Origin: Chitinimonas sp. BJB300 | GTDB lineage: Bacteria > Pseudomonadota > Gammaproteobacteria > Burkholderiales > Chitinimonadaceae | Assembly: GCF_002735695.1 (NCBI RefSeq) | Contig: NZ_PDZH01000035.1 | Location: 1-38,386 of the forward strand | Length of the DNA stretch: 38,386 bases | Reading direction: 5' to 3' | Shown here: one piece after another, positions 32,559 through 38,386 of the stretch | How positions within the stretch are numbered: the stretch's first letter is position 1 | Layout of the letters: each line of letters starts with the position of its first letter | Notes under the pieces: model-generated | Database searches by the model: none | What the model saw: only the letters and a program-made list of their open reading frames with translations | What the model was told of the DNA's origin: nothing | Position numbers and translations under genes: made by a program

Positions 32559-33776
32559 TTACTCGTCTTGCAGGAATAGCTGCAACAGCGTGTTCTGGTA
32601 GCGCCGGCCACGTTCACTTGGCTTGATCGCTTTGAAGTCACGCTCGATCAAGCCCTGCGTTTCGGCAGCCTGCAATTGGCTTTCAACCACATTGATTGGT
32701 AGGCCGGTCCGCTCTGCGAATAGTGCAACGGGAAAGCCCTCGGCCAGGCGTAAGGCATTGAGCATGAATTCGAATGGTAGTTCGGAATGGCTCACCATCT
32801 CATCGGTTTGTACCCCATTACCTATGGCTACCGCTTTCAAATAAGCGGCGGGTTGCTTGAAACGGGCCTGGCGGATGATGCGATCGTGAAAGCTCAACTT
32901 ACCGTGTGCGCCTGCGCCAATGCCAAGGTAATCACCAAACTGCCAGTAGTTCACATTATGGCGGGCGCGGTGGCCAGGGCGAGCAAAGGCGCTGGTTTCG
33001 TAATGCTCGAACCCGGCGGCTTGCAACCGATTTTCGATGGCATCGTGCATTTCGGCCGCAGCGTCGTCGTCGGGCAACTCGGGCGGGTAGCGGTAGAAGT
33101 AGGTATTCGGTTCCAAGGTCAGGTGGTAGCAGCTGAGGTGCGTTGGCGCAAAGCTTAGCGCGGTGTCGACGTCCTGTAAGGCTTGCTCGATAGTCTGACC
33201 CGGTAGGGCGAACATCAGGTCGAGGTTGAAGGTGTCGAAGGTTTCGGCAGCTAGCGCCGCTGCGCGTTTGGCTTCGTCTGCATCGTGAATGCGGCCTATG
33301 GCCTTCAGGTGATCGGCATTGAAACTCTGGATTCCGATGGAAAGCCGGTTGATACCCGCAGCGCGATAGCCCTTGAATTTGCCGGCTTCCACTGTGCCGG
33401 GGTTGGCTTCCAGCGTGATTTCGGCATCGGGCAGCAACTTGGTGCGCGCGCGGATGCCAGCCAGCAGCATGTCCATGGCCTCGGGCGAGAACAAACTGGG
33501 CGTGCCGCCACCCATGAAAATGGTGTGGATAGACCGGCCCCAGATCAGCGGCAGGCTGTGTTCCAGGTCTTGTAGCAGCGCATTCACATACCCCGCTTCG
33601 TCAATCCCACCTTTGGCCTCGTGCGAGTTGAAGTCGCAATAAGGGCATTTACGCACGCACCACGGGAAGTGGATGTAGAGCGACAGCGGCGGCAAGGCAG
33701 TCAGCTGCCAATTGGCGCGGCTGACAGGCTGCTTGGCTGGGCGGTAGGTGGGGTGCGGGTGGATGGGGATGTTCAT
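32559..33776 (-). CDS. hemW: HemW-type radical SAM protein (heme chaperone)
   Basis: HemW is related to the oxygen-independent coproporphyrinogen III oxidase HemN but lacks that activity and acts as a heme-binding chaperone. The 405-residue protein has the radical-SAM CxxxCxxC motif in [13 protein letters not shown], plus [24 protein letters not shown] and GIGAGAHG. The HNVNYW motif typical of the HemW group is present. The length fits HemW, since HemN is longer. It overlaps the upstream 174-residue gene by 4 bp, and lies in the rdgB-hemW arrangement seen in many proteobacteria. Confidence 0.94.
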   Translation of the reverse strand: MNIPIHPHPTYRPAKQPVSRANWQLTALPPLSLYIHFPWCVRKCPYCDFNSHEAKGGIDEAGYVNALLQDLEHSLPLIWGRSIHTIFMGGGTPSLFSPEAMDMLLAGIRARTKLLPDAEITLEANPGTVEAGKFKGYRAAGINRLSIGIQSFNADHLKAIGRIHDADEAKRAAALAAETFDTFNLDLMFALPGQTIEQALQDVDTALSFAPTHLSCYHLTLEPNTYFYRYPPELPDDDAAAEMHDAIENRLQAAGFEHYETSAFARPGHRARHNVNYWQFGDYLGIGAGAHGKLSFHDRIIRQARFKQPAAYLKAVAIGNGVQTDEMVSHSELPFEFMLNALRLAEGFPVALFAERTGLPINVVESQLQAAETQGLIERDFKAIKPSERGRRYQNTLLQLFLQDE

Positions 33777-34297
33777 GGTGCGGAGGGCAAACAGTCGAGT
33801 TGTGCTGCGGTGCTGCTGGTACGGCGAGACAGTTGCACGGTTTGGTTTGAGTTTAACAAGGAGCTGCAGGCATTGAGTTGCACCAGACTCCCCGGCACCT
33901 GCTCAATCCGCGTCAACTTTCCTTCGGTAAACCCCAGCAAAATCACTTCTTTGGGCGGCTTGGCCAGCGCGGTGCGGCAGTCTTCCTGCCCTTCGCTTAA
34001 TTTGGCGCAGGCGGCCATCAGGTCATCACCCGGTTGGTAGAGCTGTGCGGTTTGCCATTTGCCGTCGTTGAGTTGGCCGAAGGTGGTGTTCACCGGTGTG
34101 TCGCGCGCCAGGGCGAAGGCTTGCTCGGCGGTGGTGCGGGCCAGCGATGGGGAACGCCCGGAGGGCATGAACCATGTTTGCAATATGGCAAAGGCAAGCC
34201 CAAGTGCGATCAGGACCATAAAACGGCGTTGGTCGCCGGCGGGTTTAGGGGGCGTGACGATGGGGCGGTCATCGTCAACGGAGTCTTCAGCGGCCAT
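33773..34297 (-). CDS. Hypothetical single-pass membrane protein
   Basis: The 174-residue product has an acidic N-terminus (AAEDSVDDD), one membrane helix (about 27-44) and a soluble, probably periplasmic, domain with four Cys (CAKLSEGQEDC, CSSL, LDCLP) that could form two disulfides. I do not recognise a family. It overlaps hemW by 4 bp and the upstream 70-residue gene by 11 bp, so it is clearly an operon member. Confidence 0.78.
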   Translation of the reverse strand: MAAEDSVDDDRPIVTPPKPAGDQRRFMVLIALGLAFAILQTWFMPSGRSPSLARTTAEQAFALARDTPVNTTFGQLNDGKWQTAQLYQPGDDLMAACAKLSEGQEDCRTALAKPPKEVILLGFTEGKLTRIEQVPGSLVQLNACSSLLNSNQTVQLSRRTSSTAAQLDCLPSAP

Positions 34298-34499
34298 ATG
34301 GATTGATCAGCGTATCCACCATACGATGCAGCGCCTCGCGCATCTGTGCTTCGCTGACTTCCATCAATAGGCCATCTTCAAACGCATCCTGAGCCATCTG
34401 CCGAATCTCGTCGAGGTTCTCCTCCATGACTTTGACCTTTTCAAAACAACTTACGATTTCACCATCGTTTTTGTGCCATTTCGGCCAAGGCATGTTCAT
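34287..34499 (-). CDS. Small conserved-looking hypothetical protein
   Basis: This is a 70-residue, mostly helical and acidic product: MNMPWPKWHKNDGEIVSC, then KVMEENLDEIRQMAQDAFED, and MREALHRMVDTLINPYG. The function is not recognised. Its start overlaps the rdgB stop by 4 bp and its end overlaps the next gene by 11 bp. This close packing supports a real gene. No signal peptide or membrane helix is seen. Confidence 0.72.
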   Translation of the reverse strand: MNMPWPKWHKNDGEIVSCFEKVKVMEENLDEIRQMAQDAFEDGLLMEVSEAQMREALHRMVDTLINPYGR

Positions 34500-35089
34500 A
34501 AGGCTTCTTCCTTGAGTTTTGCCAGCAGTGTGGCCAGCGCACGGCCACGGTGGCTGATGGGGTTTTTCTCTTCCGGTGTCAGTTCGGCAGCGGTTTTGCC
34601 CAGGGCGGGGATGAGGAAGTGGGGGTCGTAGCCAAAGCCGCCTTCACCACGAGGTTCGGCGACAATTTCGCCGTCGAGCCGGCCCTCGACAATCAGCGGG
34701 CGAGGGTCGTCGGCCGACCGCACCAATACCAATACGGCATAGTAAAAGGCGCGTTGGTCGGGGCTATTGGCTAAAGTCGCCACCAATTTTTCGTTGTTGC
34801 GGGCATCAGACTTTGGCTCGCCGGCATAGCGGGCGGAGTAAACACCTGGCGCGCCACCCAAGGCTGGTACGCAAATGCCGGAATCATCGGCCAGGGCCGG
34901 CAGGCCGGTGGCTGCGGCAGCATGGCGGGCCTTGGCAAGGGCATTTTCCACGAAGGTGATATGGGGTTCTTCGGCTTCGCTGACACCCAGTTGGCCCTGG
35001 GGAATGATGTCGATATCCAGCGAAGCGAACAGGCGGCTAAATTCTTTCAGCTTGCCGGCGTTATTACTTGCCAATACCAGTTTCTTCAT
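34496..35089 (-). CDS. rdgB: XTP/dITP pyrophosphatase (HAM1 family)
   Basis: RdgB hydrolyses non-canonical purine triphosphates (dITP, XTP) to keep them out of DNA and RNA. The 197-residue protein has SNNAGKLKEF at residues 7-16, the metal-binding EEPHITFVENALAKARHAA, the ADDSGICVPALGGAPGVYSARYAG core, and GFGYDPHF, with SHRGRAL near the end. ATG 35089 gives the normal N-terminus MKKLVLASNN; the frame is open further upstream but not coding. It lies 28 bp after the membrane protein gene. Confidence 0.95.
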   Translation of the reverse strand: MKKLVLASNNAGKLKEFSRLFASLDIDIIPQGQLGVSEAEEPHITFVENALAKARHAAAATGLPALADDSGICVPALGGAPGVYSARYAGEPKSDARNNEKLVATLANSPDQRAFYYAVLVLVRSADDPRPLIVEGRLDGEIVAEPRGEGGFGYDPHFLIPALGKTAAELTPEEKNPISHRGRALATLLAKLKEEAL

Positions 35090-35117
35090 GGTGTGTTCCT
35101 CAAGTACGCTTACTGCG

Positions 35118-35618
35118 TCAGGCCGCTTCGCCCGATCGGGGTAGTGCAGAGCGAAGTGCGGTGGCGAATTTTTCAGGCTGGGGCAAGCCAAACCAGATGG
35201 TACGGCCATCGCGACAGCTGATTTTCACGCCACGGTTGAGCGCCGGGGTGAAGTTGCCGCCATGAATTTCCGCACCATTAAACCGGCGTATGGGCTGTGT
35301 AGGTTTGTCGGGCAGCGGCATGACTTCGACATTGACGATTTCTGCCAGCGGCAGCTTGCCGTTGACGCCATTATGCAACTGGCCCCAGCGCCAATGCAGC
35401 GCATCACCGGCATGCCATATCTTGCAGGCCAGTCGCGGCAGCAGCCACCATACCAAGCCTATGCCGACGATGACATAGGCAACCAGAATGGCATCGGCCG
35501 GCATCATGCGCCGTAATAGCCACATGCCGATTGTCCAGATGATCAGCACCGCCAGGGCCGGTGGCCAGATCAGCCACTGTTTCAGCTCACGTTCCTGCGA
35601 ATTTTTAGTTTTTTCCAC
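35118..35618 (-). CDS. Hypothetical two-helix membrane protein
   Basis: The 166-residue product has two membrane helices (about 15-34 and 42-60) and a C-terminal beta-rich soluble part. There, WHAGDALHWRWGQLHNGVNGKLPLAEIVNVEV and ISCRDGRTIWFGLPQPEKFATAL look like a PH-like or YdbS/DUF2244-type domain, which is tentative. It begins 3 bp after the protease gene and is cotranscribed with it. Confidence 0.72.
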   Translation of the reverse strand: MEKTKNSQERELKQWLIWPPALAVLIIWTIGMWLLRRMMPADAILVAYVIVGIGLVWWLLPRLACKIWHAGDALHWRWGQLHNGVNGKLPLAEIVNVEVMPLPDKPTQPIRRFNGAEIHGGNFTPALNRGVKISCRDGRTIWFGLPQPEKFATALRSALPRSGEAA

Positions 35619-35621
35619 GAC

Positions 35622-36272
35622 TCAGTACTTCTTTCTCAGGGTCATATTGTCGCCGTCACGCAGCATTTGCAGGCGATTCAGCACACTCATGCCAATCAGC
35701 GGTACTTCCGGGAAGTTGCCTTCGGTGACGACAACGTCCACTTCATATAGCGGAATACCTTCAAGCTTGATTGCCGTTGCCTTGCTCATCCACGCGATCT
35801 TGCGGCCCTGTGCCGTACTCAGTTGTACCGGGCGGTCTCGACCATAGTTGATGCCGAGCTGCGCGGCATGGGCGCTTGACAGCGAAAGAAAGGTCGCGCC
35901 GGTGTCGATTACCCCGCGTACAGACGACTGACCGGTGCTGATCTGCGCCAGAAAGTGTCCACTGCCTGCATCGAACAGGGTAACTGTATCGCCGCTGCTG
36001 GATGTGCCCGTGATGCTGCTGCCACCACTGGCAAAAAATTCCTGGCCCAGGCCTATCTGGCGTCGCTTGCCCCGTGACTCGAATACCGCCGAGTCGGTAC
36101 CGATGGCGACGAGGCGTACGCCTTCCATTGTCTGCCCGACGCTCATCGTAATGGGTTTGCCGCCGAATGAGACCGAGACCTTATTGCCCATGGTGGCGAG
36201 CAAGACAGGTGCGGCTGCCATGACAGGCAGGCTTAGGAAGAGCGTGATGAGGGCGGGCAGATAAGCATGCAT
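35622..36272 (-). CDS. Retropepsin-like (clan AA) aspartic protease, periplasmic
   Basis: The 216-residue protein has a signal peptide (about 1-20, ending VMAA) and a C-terminal single-lobe aspartic protease domain. Its catalytic motif is VIDTGAT (Asp123-Thr-Gly), with LSSAHAAQLGI after it and the closing VPLIGMSVLNRL flap/ILG-like motif. It matches the TIGR02281 type of bacterial retropepsin-like proteins, which act as dimers; the substrates are unknown. The central Gly/Ser-rich stretch (about 81-95) is a linker. It starts 5 bp after dusA. Confidence 0.87.
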   Translation of the reverse strand: MHAYLPALITLFLSLPVMAAAPVLLATMGNKVSVSFGGKPITMSVGQTMEGVRLVAIGTDSAVFESRGKRRQIGLGQEFFASGGSSITGTSSSGDTVTLFDAGSGHFLAQISTGQSSVRGVIDTGATFLSLSSAHAAQLGINYGRDRPVQLSTAQGRKIAWMSKATAIKLEGIPLYEVDVVVTEGNFPEVPLIGMSVLNRLQMLRDGDNMTLRKKY

Positions 36273-36277
36273 AGGAT

Positions 36278-37294
36278 TCAGGCAACCAAAGCCGGCTCGA
36301 CTTCCGCCAATGCGCTTTGAATGATGGAAGGACTGGCGCTTTGCAGCTGTTTGCTATCGCTGAGCAAACGCCGCCAATTACGTGCGCCGGGCTTGCCCTG
36401 GTACAAACCCAGGATATGGCGAACGATATGCTTGGGCAGGGTTCGCCCTCCCTGCATACGTTCCGCAATATAGGGCATCAGCAGCCGGGCTACTTCGGCA
36501 CGGCTGGCAATCGGGCGATCATCGCCGTAGTAGCGTGCATCGACCTGGGCGAATTGGTACGGGTCGTGATAAGCCATGCGGCCTATCATCACGCCATCCA
36601 CCTGCTGCAATTGCTCGTCTACCGTGTCCCAGCTATCAATGCCGCCATTGATGATGATTTCCAACTGGGGAAAGTCACGCTTGAGCCTGTGTACATAGTC
36701 GTACTTTAACGGCGGAATCTCGCGGTTTTCCTTGGGCGACAAGCCCTTGAGAATCGCATTGCGAGCGTGGGCGATAAACACTTCGCAACCGGCTTCCGCT
36801 ACGGTGCCGACAAAATCACGCAGGTATTCGTAGTGTTCTACTTCATTGATGCCAATACGGTGCTTGACGGTAACCGGAATACTTACCACATCACGCATGG
36901 CCTTAATGCAATCTGCCACCAGTTGCGGCTCTTCCATCAGGCAAGCGCCAAACGCGCCCGATTGCACGCGTTCGCTGGGGCAGCCAACGTTGATGTTTAC
37001 TTCGTCATAGCCCCATTGCTCGGCCAGTTTGGCGCATTGGGTCAGGTCCGCAGGTTCCGACCCACCCAACTGCAACGCCACCGGGTGCTCGCATTCGCTG
37101 AAGTCCAGAAAACGGCTACGCTCGCCATGAATAATGGCCCCGGTTGTCACCATCTCGGTGTACAGAAAGGCATGGCGGGAGATTTGTCTTAGAAAGAAGC
37201 GGTAGTGTCTGTCAGTCCAATCCAACATCGGTGCCACGCAGATGCGGCGCGGGCTTGGTTTTGCTGATAAATCGTGGTTTGGTGCGGGTTTCAT
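36278..37294 (-). CDS. dusA: tRNA-dihydrouridine(20/20a) synthase
   Basis: DusA reduces uridines 20 and 20a of tRNAs using FMN and NADPH. The 338-residue protein has the FMN-binding APMLDWTDRHYR start, ALQLGGSEP, the catalytic NINVGCPSERVQSGAFGACLM with the active Cys, VKHRIGI, and INGGIDSWDTV with MIGRMAY. TEMVTTGAIIHG and the C-terminal helical domain identify DusA and not DusB or DusC. It heads the eight-gene minus-strand run dusA, protease, membrane protein, rdgB, two small genes, hemW, ridA. Confidence 0.95.
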   Translation of the reverse strand: MKPAPNHDLSAKPSPRRICVAPMLDWTDRHYRFFLRQISRHAFLYTEMVTTGAIIHGERSRFLDFSECEHPVALQLGGSEPADLTQCAKLAEQWGYDEVNINVGCPSERVQSGAFGACLMEEPQLVADCIKAMRDVVSIPVTVKHRIGINEVEHYEYLRDFVGTVAEAGCEVFIAHARNAILKGLSPKENREIPPLKYDYVHRLKRDFPQLEIIINGGIDSWDTVDEQLQQVDGVMIGRMAYHDPYQFAQVDARYYGDDRPIASRAEVARLLMPYIAERMQGGRTLPKHIVRHILGLYQGKPGARNWRRLLSDSKQLQSASPSIIQSALAEVEPALVA

Positions 37295-37695
37295 CGTTTT
37301 CGAGCGAGCCTGTTTTCTGCTTAATCATTGCTTATTGATGACGTACCGGTGTTCAGTTTGCCGTCAGTAAAAGCACCGCATAGTTTACCGCGAGGTGTGG
37401 GTATTCTCGCGTCAAAAATGGAAGCAGTACGCGCCGTTAAGCTGGAACTGATGTGAGAGTAGCCGGCACCATTGCCGTGGGTAGACTCGGTGAGAGGAGT
37501 GCTTCGTCTGGGCGTGGACAGGAAAATCGTGGTGGAATAGGGAACCGCGCTAATTTTGGCCAAGCCTTGCAGTCCGTGAGTGCACAAAGATATGGCGGAT
37601 TTAAAAATGAACCTGACGGATTCAATACCAGCGGGAGAGAGCGGTGAGCGGCGGTAGGATGCGCTCCCCTTTTCCCGCCAGGAAATTGAAGACCG
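37295..37695. other. Region without an assignable gene, between dusA and the IS30-type transposase
   Basis: These 401 bases must contain the dusA promoter (minus strand) and the left end of the IS30-type element. A minus-strand frame is open from about 37626 down to a stop at 37321, and other frames are also open for about 60 codons, so frame length alone does not prove a gene. I recognise no protein family and no clear inverted-repeat end, though the sequence near 37617-37630 (GGATTCAATACC) is a candidate IS end. Confidence 0.4.
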
Positions 37696-38386
37696 ATGAC
37701 CTACACGCAACTCACCCAAGGCGAACGATACCGAATCGCAGCCCTGTTGGAAACGCAGCATGCCGCCGCCGCCATTGCCAAGCTCATGAATCGAAGCCCG
37801 ACCACCATCCGGGCCGAACTCCGTCGTGGCCGCAGTACGCCGATGGCAGCCTATTGCCCTGACACAGCCCAACTGCGGGCGCTAGCTCGCAAAGCCAATA
37901 ATGCCCAGCGACTGGATGACGCCCTCTGGCAGCAGGTGCGACCGCTATTGGCCGAGCAGTGGAGTCCCGAGCAGATTGCCGGCCGGCTGACTGCAGAACA
38001 GGGCGGCAAAGCCCAGCTGAGCCATGTCTCTATCTACCACTGGATTGCCAGAGATAAGCGCGCTGGCGGCGTATTATTTCAGCATTTGCGGCATGGTAAA
38101 CCCTATCGGCGGCGACATACCAAGGACACTCGCGGGAAGATCGTGGGCCGCCGCGATATTATGGAACGACCTGGAATCGTTGAAGAAAGAGGGCGTATCG
38201 GCGACTGGGAGTTGGATCTCGTCATTGGCGGCCAACATAAAGGCGCGCTGATCACGCTGAATGAACGACTGTCGGGTCTGTCGCTGCAGCGGTGGATACC
38301 CAGCAAGGAGGCGGATAAGGTGGCGGTTGGTGTGATACACCTGCTAAGCCCGCTAAAGGCCTTTGTGCACACGATCACTTCGGACA
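37696..38386 (+). CDS. IS30-family transposase, 3' end outside the window
   Basis: The first 230 codons from ATG 37696 are open to the right edge of the window. The protein begins TYTQLTQGERYRIAALLE with an IS30-type helix-turn-helix (AAIAKLMNRSPTTIRAELRRG). WSPEQIAGRL and SHVSIYHWIARDKRAGG follow, and then the DDE catalytic region with GDWELDLVIGG, first Asp, and TITSD, second Asp, right at the edge. This is standard IS30 order. The final Glu and the right inverted repeat lie outside. The element sits 402 bp upstream of dusA and in the opposite orientation. Confidence 0.93.
   Translation, partial: MTYTQLTQGERYRIAALLETQHAAAAIAKLMNRSPTTIRAELRRGRSTPMAAYCPDTAQLRALARKANNAQRLDDALWQQVRPLLAEQWSPEQIAGRLTAEQGGKAQLSHVSIYHWIARDKRAGGVLFQHLRHGKPYRRRHTKDTRGKIVGRRDIMERPGIVEERGRIGDWELDLVIGGQHKGALITLNERLSGLSLQRWIPSKEADKVAVGVIHLLSPLKAFVHTITSD

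Noticed and set aside
37321-37872. Minus-strand frame of 183 codons
   Set aside because: Its upper half is the antisense of the IS30-type transposase start. Only the lower part is kept, as a weak remnant candidate.

Overview
The window looks like the chromosome of a betaproteobacterium, probably near the Neisseriales or a related chitin-degrader lineage. This rests on gene-order habits (ponA divergent to pilMNOPQ-aroKB, miaB-phoH-ybeY-corC-lnt, a ttcA / pteridine reductase / MidA neighbourhood) and on the look of the proteins. I could not run a search, so genus is not assigned. Most of the window is conserved housekeeping DNA. The accessory content is a group II intron tail at the left edge, an IS30-family transposase running off the right edge, four small inverted-repeat elements, and one regulated cluster of poorly characterised genes (25.8-31.0 kb).

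Layout. 1-236: 3' end of a group II intron (domains V and VI). 296-5081 (+): marC, rpiA, phoU, ppx, corA, closed by a strong bidirectional terminator. 5253-7562 (-): class A penicillin-binding protein mrcA. 7736-12639 (+): type IV pilus assembly operon pilMNOPQ, visibly AT-richer than its surroundings, followed by aroK-aroB with an intrinsic-terminator hairpin lying on the aroK start. 14300-17490 (-): rppH, a spermidine-synthase-like methyltransferase-fold protein, ttcA and a PTR1-type pteridine reductase. 17549-18700 (+): MidA-family methyltransferase. 18802-18878: tRNA-Met(CAT) with its own promoter and terminator. 18997-25704 (+): miaB, phoH, ybeY, corC, lnt, with a MITE-like element and three extra genes (DUF5329, a 59-residue membrane protein, a VOC protein) inserted in the canonical order.

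25760-31009 (+) is the most interesting part. A GbsR/MarR-type regulator and a DCC-family thiol protein sit behind a perfect 12+12 bp palindromic operator. A near-identical palindrome lies directly after the DCC gene and upstream of a saccharopine-reductase-like protein, an SDR-DoxX fusion, a DUF2269 membrane protein, a frameshifted SRPBCC protein and a DUF4166 protein. The paired operators make this look like one regulon of membrane/redox proteins of unknown function.

31281-37294 (-): a protein with a Gly/Cys-rich tail, then a tightly packed eight-gene run dusA, retropepsin-like protease, membrane protein, rdgB, two small unknowns, hemW, ridA.

MITE-like elements (16700-16753, 21340-21488, 26819-26873, 31006-31153) share the terminal sequence GAACCTGTT and CTNAG-type ends. 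Three supply the stop codon of a neighbouring gene and one supplies the start codon and first residues of a secreted protein.
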